This document shows, one piece after another, positions 1 through 7,216 of a DNA stretch of 20,705 bases. Both the position numbers and the translations under genes were made by a program. Location: positions 1 to 20,705 of the forward strand of contig JBMYRX010000036.1 in NCBI GenBank assembly GCA_049602715.1, given 5' to 3'. The notes under the pieces are model-generated. The model saw nothing but the letters and a program-made list of their open reading frames with translations. It had not been told where the DNA came from and searched no databases. The stretch is from GCA-2697345 sp049602715 (GTDB lineage: Bacteria > Pseudomonadota > Alphaproteobacteria > Rhodobacterales > Rhodobacteraceae). Numbering within the stretch: the stretch's first letter is position 1; every line of letters begins with the position of its first letter.

Positions 1-42
1 CTCGATGAAACTTCAGCAACGCAATTTACAATTTCCTCTTAA
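1..42 (+). other. Possible C-terminal tail of a plus-strand gene cut by the window edge
   Basis: Frame 1 of the plus strand is open from the first base to a TAA at 40-42 and would encode LDETSATQFTISS. If real, the gene would converge on the O-antigen ligase gene with a 10-nt gap. Thirteen codons cannot identify a family and could be open by chance, so this only flags that the left edge may cut a gene. Confidence 0.2.
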
Positions 43-52
43 CATAGCTCTG

Positions 53-1306
53 TTAAACTTTTTTTTCATATAAATTTGGTAAAAATAAGCAGATTAGTAT
101 TACATAAAATGCTTTAATAGTAGTATCCCCAAAACTAACATTCAGCAGTCCAAATAATACGAACGAGATGCTCGAGATGACCCCTGTTCTAATAAAAATA
201 TTATCTTCCGAATAATTTCTTACAATAGTCAGAGCAGGTGCAAACAATAATATACCCAAAGATAATAAACCAAAAAGCCCTTTTTCTACCATTGTGGTAA
301 TATATTCATTGTGAAGCTGAACAAAGTTATTAATACGATCTCTAAGTCTTGGATCTGCATATTTTGAAGCTTCCTTTGGCCCATTTAGGTAGCCATGCCC
401 GAAGAATGGTTTTTCTTTGAATGCCTCCAACCCAGCGGAGTACATTTCCAATCTTACGCCAACAGGAGTATCTAAGTCCCCACCATCGCTCCAGCTAGAT
501 ATTTGATTGAATGCATCAGTGATACGAATATAAAATTTTTCATTATCCAGACTAGTAAAATAAATAAATACGCCCAATAATACAACAGATATCAAAAATG
601 AAAGCTTACTTATCACTACTTTTTTTAAAATTATAAAAGTCACGACTAATGTGAGAATTATAAAAATCACCCAAGAAAGTCTTACTAAAGATCCAACGGT
701 AAGTGTTACCCCAGATATAAAGGCTATCAGCCCAAGTAACTTGTTCATTAAATTATCTTTATCATAGCTTATGATTGATAAAAACATCATTAGAACCGTA
801 ACTGGTGCAAATATACTTACGTAAATGTTAGTGAAGTTAGAATTACCCTCTTGCCAGAACTGAAATGAAAAATATTGACAGATTCCTAAAAACAATAAAG
901 CCAACCTAATTCCTGTAAAAAATAGATTCATATTGATTCTTGCATAAAAGATTGCAGCAGCAATAAATACAGCTAATAAAAAATATATATCAGTTTGTAG
1001 ATATTTAGCGAAATATGTTCCATTTACAAAAAATACAACTAAATTAATAAAATAATAGCCTGTAGTAATTAATAGCACCGTTCTTAAATTATTATCTTTA
1101 AATGGGTTAATATTATTCTTTTTTAATATATATACACCAGCTACAGAAAGACTAAATAGAGCTATATCTGCCACGGTGTTATTAACATTTACAAATAGCA
1201 CAAATAAAAACAACATTATATTTACAAAGTACGAATAATTATCTTTGAGCATCTGTAGGTATTCTTTCTGGTCTCCTTGGTGGAAGAGAAGTCTCAACTT
1301 CATCAT
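53..1306 (-). CDS. O-antigen ligase / polymerase-like membrane protein (WaaL/Wzy_C family)
   Basis: Predicted polytopic inner-membrane protein of the O-antigen ligase superfamily, which transfers or polymerises surface glycans in the periplasm. Its 417 residues hold about ten to twelve hydrophobic segments, the first near residue 25. Family hallmarks are an Arg in a membrane-proximal RLSW (209-212), and a large C-terminal loop with VRLEMY (284-289), GHGYLNG (303-309) and HNEYI (332-336) followed by EKGLFGLL. These match the Wzy_C core; whether it ligates or polymerises, and on which glycan, cannot be told. The start is uncertain. Two tandem ATGs (1306, 1303) have only a poorly placed AGAAG, and an ATG at 1252 would overlap the end of the cryptic frame at 1239-1475. 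The gene looks more AT-rich than the hut genes, common for surface-polysaccharide genes, and no other glycan genes are in the window. Confidence 0.82.
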   Translation of the reverse strand: MMKLRLLFHQGDQKEYLQMLKDNYSYFVNIMLFLFVLFVNVNNTVADIALFSLSVAGVYILKKNNINPFKDNNLRTVLLITTGYYFINLVVFFVNGTYFAKYLQTDIYFLLAVFIAAAIFYARINMNLFFTGIRLALLFLGICQYFSFQFWQEGNSNFTNIYVSIFAPVTVLMMFLSIISYDKDNLMNKLLGLIAFISGVTLTVGSLVRLSWVIFIILTLVVTFIILKKVVISKLSFLISVVLLGVFIYFTSLDNEKFYIRITDAFNQISSWSDGGDLDTPVGVRLEMYSAGLEAFKEKPFFGHGYLNGPKEASKYADPRLRDRINNFVQLHNEYITTMVEKGLFGLLSLGILLFAPALTIVRNYSEDNIFIRTGVISSISFVLFGLLNVSFGDTTIKAFYVILICLFLPNLYEKKV

Positions 1307-1475
1307 CTTCTAACAAGCGAGTTGCTTCAAAGCAATACAAAGGAAGATCCTTATCCAGTACCTCCGCATACGAGCCCCCTGTTGCATATAGAAAAAGTAG
1401 CACTGGTATGATCCGTGGCTCTGATGATCCCAGATGCAGAACAAGTAGCTCAGAAAGAGGTAGGAATACGGAGAG
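1239..1475 (-). pseudogene. Unrecognised 78-codon open frame, possible gene remnant or frameshifted gene
   Basis: A minus-strand frame different from the O-antigen ligase frame is open for 78 codons, ending with TAA at 1239-1241. Its C-terminal part reads naturally: an apolar stretch (PVLLFLYATGG), then acidic EDDEVETSLPPRR and PERIPTDAQR. No ATG or well-placed alternative start precedes it in frame, and the frame opens just after an in-frame TAA at 1476-1478. A second minus frame (1310-1534) and a plus frame (1259-1488) are also open, so chance cannot be excluded. The stretch seems richer in G+C than the ligase gene, and it sits between that gene and tRNA-Arg, a common place for integration scars. 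No protein family was recognised. Confidence 0.3.
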
Positions 1476-1565
1476 TTATAAAGGTTAGAAATTAAAGTTG
1501 CTAAGGGTAATGCTTCTAAACTTAAAAAGGTCAATTAATAAAAATGAATAAATTATTGGTAATTT

Positions 1566-1642
1566 TGGTGACCCCTGCAGGACTCGAACCTGCAACCCCC
1601 AGATTCGAAGTCTGGTGCTCTATCCAGTTGAGCTAAGGAGCC
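1566..1642 (-). tRNA. tRNA-Arg (anticodon TCG), CCA encoded
   Basis: The minus strand folds as a complete cloverleaf of 77 nt including CCA. The acceptor arm is GGCTCCT paired with AGGGGTC, the D-arm contains AGCTCAACTGGATAGAGC, and the anticodon stem-loop is CCAGA-CTTCGAA-TCTGG with anticodon TCG. The T-arm is CTGCAGG-type with GGTTCGAGTCC, and the discriminator is A followed by encoded CCA (1566-1568). Anticodon TCG reads CGN arginine codons. The gene stands alone: its 3' side faces the cryptic frame and the O-antigen ligase gene, its 5' side faces the MFS gene. Confidence 0.97.
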
Positions 1643-1841
1643 AAAAACACCATTAATTCCCTATAATTAATCAGACGGTTACGCAATGGTAATTTCTAAT
1701 GTAATGACATCCCAGAAATAAATTTATAGAAATTGGATCTAATTTAAAGCTCTTGAAAAAATATTAATACCATGCTTCTTAGTTGTTATAAAATATTAAT
1801 CTTCAAAATCATTTATCTATTTTTCTTAGTAAGGGGAAAAA

Positions 1842-3026
1842 ATGATTGAGCCTCGTTATAGAGCCGTTTTTGGTGCTTGTTTAACTCAGGGCACAGTCAT
1901 AGGATTACTTTTTGCTTATGGTTTGCTTATTAAAGAGTTAGAGACAGAGTTTGGCTGGTCAAGAACTCTATTGTCTAGTTGTACATCCTTAGCGTTCTTT
2001 GGAATGGGTATTTTTGCGATTTTAGGTGGTACCTTGAGTGATAGGTATGGTCCAAGGTTAGTTCTTTGTTTTACCGGGCTTTCAATTGGCGTTGGTTTTG
2101 CTCTGATGTCTATGGTTAGTGCAGCTTGGCATTTATTCGCCATATTCGGAGTATTTGTAGCTCTCGGTATGGGTACTCATGATGTCGTTACTCTTTCTAT
2201 TGTAGCGAGGTGGTTTGAAAAACGACGTGGTATCATGACTGCCGTAGTAAAAATTGGAACAGCATTAGGTCAGGCTGCCGTACCACCCCTCATGGCAATT
2301 TTAATATTAATTTTTGGATGGCGGGACGCTGTTTTAATGATTGGTATATCTTCAGGTATTCTTTTGGTAATCGCAGCGTTAAATACAAGTCATCCAAAAA
2401 TAAAAAGAAATGCCAATAAGTTAAATACTAATGATGGAATGCTCTTTGAAGCTGTAAAAAAAACAAAAAAGTTTTGGGCGTTATGTTTAATTCAATTAAT
2501 GGTTATAACCTCTTTATTAGCTATACCTGTTCACATTGCCGTACACGGTATGGATCTAGGCATGTCGGCAACAAAAGCAGCGGGTCTGTTATCAGTTATT
2601 GGGATTTCAAGTATTGCAGGCCGAATTAGTATCGGGGTCTTCTTTGACAAAGTTGGGGGTCGCGGTTCGTTTTTCTTATGCCTATTGCCCTTGGCAATCA
2701 GTTTATTCGGTTTTGCACTTGTTGAAAGTTATTCTTATTTATTTTTTATGGTAGCTATTTACGGGTTTGGACATGGTGGCTTCTTCACTGTTACGTCTCC
2801 GGTGGTTGCAAATTTGTTCGGAACAAAAGCTCATGGTAAAATTTTTGGAACTATCCTGTTTTTTGGTTCCATTGGTGGTTCTGTGGGCCCAATTGTTGTT
2901 GGAAGAGTCTTTGACGTTACAGGGTCGTATCAAAACGCATTCATTAGCCTTGGTTGTCTGATACTTTTGGCTCTTTCTCTATCCGTAATATTAAAAGCCA
3001 AAGACAATAATCTTAGCACTATTTAG
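1842..3026 (+). CDS. Major facilitator superfamily permease, monocarboxylate/oxalate-formate-type
   Basis: A 394-residue inner-membrane transporter with about twelve hydrophobic helices in two six-helix halves. The loop after helix 2 carries the MFS signature in the form GGTLSDRYGPRL (about residues 62-73), and WFEKRRG (about 126-132) matches the cytoplasmic loop of monocarboxylate-porter-like MFS proteins. The second half repeats the pattern with GRISIGVFFDKVGGRGS. These features fit the MCT/OFA-like branch, which moves small carboxylates, but the substrate is not deducible. The start is well supported: AAGGGG lies 5 nt before the ATG. Its stop lies inside the end of the converging HD-domain gene (8-bp overlap, 3019-3026), so the two transcripts share complementary 3' ends. 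Confidence 0.88.
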   Translation: MIEPRYRAVFGACLTQGTVIGLLFAYGLLIKELETEFGWSRTLLSSCTSLAFFGMGIFAILGGTLSDRYGPRLVLCFTGLSIGVGFALMSMVSAAWHLFAIFGVFVALGMGTHDVVTLSIVARWFEKRRGIMTAVVKIGTALGQAAVPPLMAILILIFGWRDAVLMIGISSGILLVIAALNTSHPKIKRNANKLNTNDGMLFEAVKKTKKFWALCLIQLMVITSLLAIPVHIAVHGMDLGMSATKAAGLLSVIGISSIAGRISIGVFFDKVGGRGSFFLCLLPLAISLFGFALVESYSYLFFMVAIYGFGHGGFFTVTSPVVANLFGTKAHGKIFGTILFFGSIGGSVGPIVVGRVFDVTGSYQNAFISLGCLILLALSLSVILKAKDNNLSTI

Positions 3027-3618
3027 CATATAATGGCTCCCGCTCCCCCGCTCGAATTACATCAGAAGCATATGGTTTTCGAGAAAATACCTTCTCAACC
3101 ATTGGCTTGAAAAACTCAACAGGTCTGTTTTCAAAATCAGGGTCAAAGCTAGATTGATCCCAACGCTCACAAAAAGCTGCACAATCCTCAAAGTATGGAT
3201 GACCGTTGTAAGCCTCCCTTTTATTTGGATTTGCTCCTATATAATGGCCGTAGTAGGTAAGTTGGAAATCACCATGTTTTTCTACCACCCAGGAACATTG
3301 TTCCCTGACAAACGGTCTGATGATTGTTGCGGCATACTCATCGTGGTTATAAGGTGCGTATATATCTCCAATATCATGTAAAAGTGCAGAAACAATCCAA
3401 TCAATATCTGCACCATCCTCGAATGCCCTTGTTGCAGATTGAAGTGAATGACCTAATCTAGTAATTTTATACCCAGATAAACCCGTATCAAGTTCAACCA
3501 ATGCCTTTAATAATCTATTAGCTGTTCCTTTAGCGTATTCAGTTTCATGACGATTCAGAAATTCATAATCATCTTTATCACCATACTTCATTTGAGAGAA
3601 TTTTACTTGCTCTATCAT
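3019..3618 (-). CDS. HD-domain protein resembling PhnZ-type di-iron oxygenases
   Basis: A soluble 199-residue HD-superfamily protein. Candidate metal ligands appear in the expected order: H57 (in GHSLQSATRA), H81-D82 (ALLHDIGD), H92 (NHDEY), H115 (VEKHGDF) and D154 (ERWDQSSFD). This six-ligand H-HD-H-H-D pattern is that of the mixed-valent di-iron oxygenases PhnZ and MIOX, not of simple one-metal HD hydrolases. The 24-residue H57-H81 spacing and the HSLQ...GAD...ALLHD(I/L)G framework also recall PhnZ. The loop before H57 seems to differ from PhnZ's Tyr-x-x-Glu element, so the substrate is probably not hydroxy-aminoethylphosphonate. A phosphohydrolase role remains possible. The start has a good Shine-Dalgarno (AAGGA, about 8 nt upstream). 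The gene overlaps the MFS gene tail-to-tail by 8 bp and diverges from the GST gene at 3772. Confidence 0.8.
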   Translation of the reverse strand: MIEQVKFSQMKYGDKDDYEFLNRHETEYAKGTANRLLKALVELDTGLSGYKITRLGHSLQSATRAFEDGADIDWIVSALLHDIGDIYAPYNHDEYAATIIRPFVREQCSWVVEKHGDFQLTYYGHYIGANPNKREAYNGHPYFEDCAAFCERWDQSSFDPDFENRPVEFFKPMVEKVFSRKPYASDVIRAGEREPLYAK

Positions 3619-3771
3619 GCGTATCTTCCTTGTTCATTCTTTATCACTAACAATTAAAGCCTTGGTCTATTAAAGCCTAATTTCTCTTAAAGTTCAAAAT
3701 TAACTTCAAAAATCACTATCCCACCCAAATCACAACTTGTAAATTTATCATTTTTCACAATTATATACCTT

Positions 3772-4428
3772 ATGGAAGTTACCCTAAATAGAAAATCCGA
3801 ATTACCTATTTTATATAGTTTTAGACGTTGTCCCTATGCGATGAGGGCACGACTGGCCATATTAGTATCGCAAATACATGTAGAAATAAGAGAGGTAGTT
3901 TTAAGAGAAAAACCTTTAGAATTTTTAAATGCATCAGCCAGTGCCACCGTACCGTGCCTTATAACAGAATCGGGTACTATCGATGAAAGCTTGGATATCA
4001 TGATTTGGGCCCTTAAAACTCATGACCCACAGAATTGGCTTGATATGCCATCAAAGGGTTACGAATTAATTGAAGAATTCGATGGTCCATTCAAAGATGC
4101 ACTAGATAAAACTAAATATAGTTCTCGTTATCCTAATGAAGATTCAGAGGAAAGTAAAAAAATAGCGGCCAGTTTTCTTTACAACTTAGAAAGTTTATTA
4201 AAAGAAGGATATGTTTCTAGTAAACAACCAACGTTGGTAGACTTTGCACTTTTACCCTTTGTACGACAATTTGCTAACATTGATTATTCATGGTTTTCAG
4301 ATCAACCTTGGCCAAAGTTAAATACTTGGTTACACAATTTTTTAAATTCAGAGGCATTCAATAAGATCCAAATTAAATATCCAAAATGGAAGAAAAATGA
4401 TCCTATTTCTTATTTTCCGATAAAATAA
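3772..4428 (+). CDS. Glutathione S-transferase-fold protein with CPYA motif
   Basis: 218 residues with an N-terminal thioredoxin-fold domain (about 10-85) and an all-helical C-terminal domain (about 100-210). The active-site region is RRCPYAMRARLAI with Cys20; CPYA in place of CPYC allows monothiol glutaredoxin-like or GST chemistry (compare Grx2 and the omega/beta GSTs). The cis-proline element is ATVPCL, followed by DESLDIM, the usual glutathione gamma-glutamyl contact. The C-terminal PTLVDFALLPFVRQF is the GST helix-6 N-capping region. A role in glutathionylation or deglutathionylation is inferred from the fold; the substrate is unknown. No Shine-Dalgarno precedes the ATG, and a weak -10-like TATATA lies only 5 bases before it, so translation may be leaderless. 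Confidence 0.85.
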   Translation: MEVTLNRKSELPILYSFRRCPYAMRARLAILVSQIHVEIREVVLREKPLEFLNASASATVPCLITESGTIDESLDIMIWALKTHDPQNWLDMPSKGYELIEEFDGPFKDALDKTKYSSRYPNEDSEESKKIAASFLYNLESLLKEGYVSSKQPTLVDFALLPFVRQFANIDYSWFSDQPWPKLNTWLHNFLNSEAFNKIQIKYPKWKKNDPISYFPIK

Positions 4429-4572
4429 CTTAACATAAATTTTTAAATACTATTTGAATTATTTTTAATAGCCCAAATAATCATCAGAAAACGACTCCAG
4501 CGATAGTCGGATACAGGCTAGAAAACATAATAAAAATCCTTAGTTTTCCCATTGAAAGGATATAGGAATAGG

Positions 4573-5454
4573 ATGACTCCTTATGTAAAAGGTATTTTAT
4601 TTGTTCTCTTGGCCGGTATTTGTTGGTCTTGGCTTGGTGTGATTGTTCGTCTTGTAGAAATCGCAAATACTTGGCAAATTCTATTTTATAGATCCATTGG
4701 GTTGGTACCAATATTGATTTTTTATTTAGTTGTAAAAAAAAATAAAAACCCTTTTAGATTACTTTTTCAATATAGACTTTCAAATATTTTAGGGGCATTT
4801 TCCCTAGTAACCGCTTACCTTGGTGGGATTTATGCTTATCAAGAAACCACGATTGCGAACGCCGCATTTTTATTTGCAGCAGCCCCGCTATTTACTGCTG
4901 TATTAGCTTGGCCAATTCTCAAGGAACCAGTGCGAAAAGCAACATGGTTAAGCATTTTTCTAGCTTTAATTGGAATTTCTGTAATGGTCCATGGTGGGTT
5001 ATCCATCGGGGCTCTAAACGGCAATATAGCAGCGTTATTTTCCGCACTTGGTTTCGCAGGATTTACGATTTCATTAAGATGGGACAAAGAAAGCGAAGTC
5101 TTATCAATGGTAGTTCTGGCCGGTATATTAGCAATTTTAATTACGGGTGGAATACTTTTAGTATCAAGTACCGGATTTGTTGTTCCTACTAATGATTTAA
5201 TTTTGAGTGGGGTAGTAGGTGCTTTTACGTTAGGGTGTGGAATGATTTTTTATACTATTGGAAGTCGTTTTGTAGCAGCTGCTGATTTGGCCTTACTCGC
5301 AATGATAGAGGTGATATTGGCACCACTATGGGGCTGGATATTACTAGCCGAATTAATTGGAGCAAGCAATTTAGTAGGAGGCGTTTTAGTCTTAGCTTCA
5401 TTAGTGTTTAATGCTACCACGGGTGTTAGGCACAAACCATTTAAAGTTATTTAA
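4573..5454 (+). CDS. EamA/DMT-family (RhaT-like) inner-membrane transporter
   Basis: A 293-residue drug/metabolite transporter superfamily member with ten predicted helices in two EamA repeats (about residues 5-135 and 145-285). It begins with the typical GILFVLLAGICWSW helix. The first repeat ends with LAWPILKEPVRKATW and the second with APLWGWILLAELIG, the paired Glu-containing motifs at the end of EamA helices. Such proteins usually export amino acids, metabolites or nucleosides; the substrate here is unknown. An in-frame TTG at 4552 would add seven residues, but ATG 4573 is preferred because AGGA sits 5 nt upstream of it and lies within that extension. The gene stands alone, with 144 nt before it, and converges on the AhpD-like gene. 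Confidence 0.87.
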   Translation: MTPYVKGILFVLLAGICWSWLGVIVRLVEIANTWQILFYRSIGLVPILIFYLVVKKNKNPFRLLFQYRLSNILGAFSLVTAYLGGIYAYQETTIANAAFLFAAAPLFTAVLAWPILKEPVRKATWLSIFLALIGISVMVHGGLSIGALNGNIAALFSALGFAGFTISLRWDKESEVLSMVVLAGILAILITGGILLVSSTGFVVPTNDLILSGVVGAFTLGCGMIFYTIGSRFVAAADLALLAMIEVILAPLWGWILLAELIGASNLVGGVLVLASLVFNATTGVRHKPFKVI

Positions 5455-5479
5455 ACGAATGATGCATTTATAAAATCTA

Positions 5480-6088
5480 CTAACTATGTGACCAATCCTC
5501 GGGATCTTCAGAATTATTGGGTGATAGTCCTATGATATCACCGTTTGTTGAAACTCCCAGACCAAGGACAGTACGATTAGCGTATGAGAAGTAAGCGCAA
5601 ACTTGATTTATTTCTAATATTTCTCCATCGTCAAAGCCGGCATCTCGAAGAGCTATGATATCCTTTTCGGTTAATTCAGAGGGAGTGTTATTGAGAATTT
5701 GTGCATAACGCATTGCCAACTTTTGTTTTTTGTTCAACGGCACTAACGAAATATCATTTTTCTCTATGGCTGCCCTAATAGCCTCCGCTTTAGTATTGTC
5801 ATCGAGTAACCTCTTTAAACCACCAAAATGATGTTCAACACAATAATTACAATTATTCATGTGGCTTACCCAGACACCTAATGTTTCTAAAAACCATTTT
5901 GGAATCTTATTATTGCTATGATGAAGAACATATTTGTAAATCGCCATGTGACCTTCCATAGAATGGGGTCTCAAGGAGTGCGCCATCATAATATTATCGA
6001 CGTTATTATTGGGACCCTTGACGCGATCATATAAATTCTTGAGCTTCCCACTAGCCTTCTCATACGGCACTGTTTTTATCCAAGACAT
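5480..6088 (-). CDS. AhpD-like / carboxymuconolactone decarboxylase-family peroxidase-related protein
   Basis: 202 residues of the AhpD-like alpha-helical fold (peroxidase-related CMD family). The catalytic array is complete: E68, then eleven residues, C80, two residues, C83, three residues, H87 (ETLGVWVSHMNNCNYC, then VEHH). This matches the E-x11-C-x2-C-x3-H spacing of AhpD, in which Glu/His relay protons to the cysteine pair for thiol-dependent peroxide reduction. No ahpC or lipoamide-dependent partner is nearby, so this is one of the many stand-alone members whose substrate is unknown. The start has AAAGGA about 8 nt upstream. It is the last gene of the minus-strand series starting at dctP, 78 nt after the small ORF, and may protect against or process a product of the PhyH dioxygenase; that link is inference. 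Confidence 0.85.
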   Translation of the reverse strand: MSWIKTVPYEKASGKLKNLYDRVKGPNNNVDNIMMAHSLRPHSMEGHMAIYKYVLHHSNNKIPKWFLETLGVWVSHMNNCNYCVEHHFGGLKRLLDDNTKAEAIRAAIEKNDISLVPLNKKQKLAMRYAQILNNTPSELTEKDIIALRDAGFDDGEILEINQVCAYFSYANRTVLGLGVSTNGDIIGLSPNNSEDPEDWSHS

Positions 6089-6166
6089 TTCGTTTTTCCT
6101 TTATAAATTTAAAAAAATTACCTGGTGGTTTATCCACCCTAGCTAAAAATACCTTAGAATTATGAT

Positions 6167-6247
6167 CTAACTACGAATTGCGGTATCAATCTCTTTCGGT
6201 GACTCTTCTTGATATTTTTTATTTTCGTACTTCCCTTTCTTATTCAT
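6167..6247 (-). CDS. Small ORF, 26 residues, hydrophilic; function unknown
   Basis: An ATG at 6247 is preceded by AAAGGA four bases upstream, a proper ribosome-binding site, and the frame runs 26 codons to TAG (6167-6169). The peptide starts MNKKGKYENKKYQEES and continues PKEIDTAIRS: Lys-rich N-terminal half, acidic middle, no hydrophobic segment. It fills the gap between the PhyH gene (54 nt before) and the AhpD-like gene (78 nt after), on the same strand as both. The combination of ribosome-binding site, position and non-random composition favours a real small gene, but no known family was recognised. It could also be a leader peptide for the AhpD-like gene, or chance. Confidence 0.45.
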   Translation of the reverse strand: MNKKGKYENKKYQEESPKEIDTAIRS

Positions 6248-6301
6248 ATGTTCCTTTGGGAAAAGCAATAATAATAATTATAATAACCGATTTGGGACAG
6301 T

Positions 6302-7102
6302 TTAAGCTTCCTCATAAATAGTTGGAAACCAATCCTCTCGTAATCTATCTCCAGGCTTCATACCATGATTTGGAAAGGGTGGAGAGGTTGGACCCGGCCG
6401 TTCTATATAACGAGAGTCATCACCCAACAATCTTAATGAAAATGCTCGACGACGAAACTCTGTGTCATTACCTCTTGCTCCGTGTAAAATACCATAATTA
6501 AATGCTACAGCATCGCCCGGTTCCAGGTTCCATTCCATAATCTTCATGCCTTCAGCATCTGGGTCTGGAACTTCCATGTATTTATCCGCTTCCGGATAAA
6601 AATTTTCTTCGCTTAGCCAGCGTGTTGGCAATACAGGTTTAGACCATAAGTGAGATCCTGCCACACATCTTAGAGACGCTTCAGTTACTGGGTCGACCGG
6701 AGACCAAAAGCTGACATTTTGTATGCCATCTACGAAATAATATGGACCATCTTGATGCCAAGGCGTGGGTTTTGATGTCCCCGGTTCCTTTACCAACACA
6801 TGATCATGGAAGACTTGAACTTTTTTTGAAGACATTAAACACGAAGCCACTTTTCCTACCTGAGATTTTGTTATCACGTGTTTAAATTGTGAAATTCTGT
6901 TCCAATTACAGTAGTCATCGAAGAAACGCCCACTCTCTCCAGCTTTTAAATTTTCTGCTGCATAAGGGCCGGGGTTTTTCATATTAAAATCTATTCCTTC
7001 TCGGATAAGCTCTACAAAACCTTTGAAAAGTCCTCTAACAACCACTACGCCATCTTTTTGAAAAGTGCTGGCATCATTATCATTTACCAATTCCGTAGTC
7101 AT
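6302..7102 (-). CDS. Phytanoyl-CoA dioxygenase (PhyH)-family Fe(II)/2-oxoglutarate oxygenase
   Basis: 266 residues with the double-stranded beta-helix fold of PhyH oxygenases. The iron-binding facial triad is visible as H116-x-D118 (PWHQDGPYY) and distal H207 (YGILHGARGN). An Arg cluster at 217-219 (RRRAFSLRLLGDD) supplies the likely 2-oxoglutarate-binding arginine. The sequence SFWSPVDPVTEAS-RCVAGSH between them is typical of the family. The reaction should be hydroxylation or oxidative cleavage of an organic substrate with decarboxylation of 2-oxoglutarate; the substrate cannot be named, and phytanoyl-CoA itself is unlikely in this setting. The start has AAGAAGG about 8 nt upstream. It lies 114 nt after dctM on the same strand, so its substrate may be what the TRAP system imports. 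Confidence 0.9.
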   Translation of the reverse strand: MTTELVNDNDASTFQKDGVVVVRGLFKGFVELIREGIDFNMKNPGPYAAENLKAGESGRFFDDYCNWNRISQFKHVITKSQVGKVASCLMSSKKVQVFHDHVLVKEPGTSKPTPWHQDGPYYFVDGIQNVSFWSPVDPVTEASLRCVAGSHLWSKPVLPTRWLSEENFYPEADKYMEVPDPDAEGMKIMEWNLEPGDAVAFNYGILHGARGNDTEFRRRAFSLRLLGDDSRYIERPGPTSPPFPNHGMKPGDRLREDWFPTIYEEA

Positions 7103-7216
7103 GAAATAAACCTTCTTTAAATGAAAAACTTTATAATACTCAGGTTACTTAAACTTTAATTGATCGTCAAAACTTTATTCTTTTCGAAAATCCAAAGAGA
7201 GAAAGTTTAACTGAAC

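Noticed and set aside
1259..1488. Plus-strand open frame rich in Ser and Arg
   Set aside because: The Ser runs are the complement of Glu/Asp codons on the minus strand and the frame lacks a good start, so it is more likely a shadow than a gene. Kept only as part of the finding on overlapping frames.
5480..6088. Assignment of the CxxC protein as ahpD or a true carboxymuconolactone decarboxylase
   Set aside because: The E/C/C/H array is that of the wider peroxidase-related family. There is no ahpC and no protocatechuate-pathway gene nearby, so a specific symbol is not justified.
3019..7102. Direct naming of the PhyH and HD genes as phnY and phnZ
   Set aside because: The catalytic residues fit the two families, but the genes are not adjacent, the HD substrate loop differs, and no phosphonate transporter or regulator is present. 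Gene symbols were therefore not assigned.
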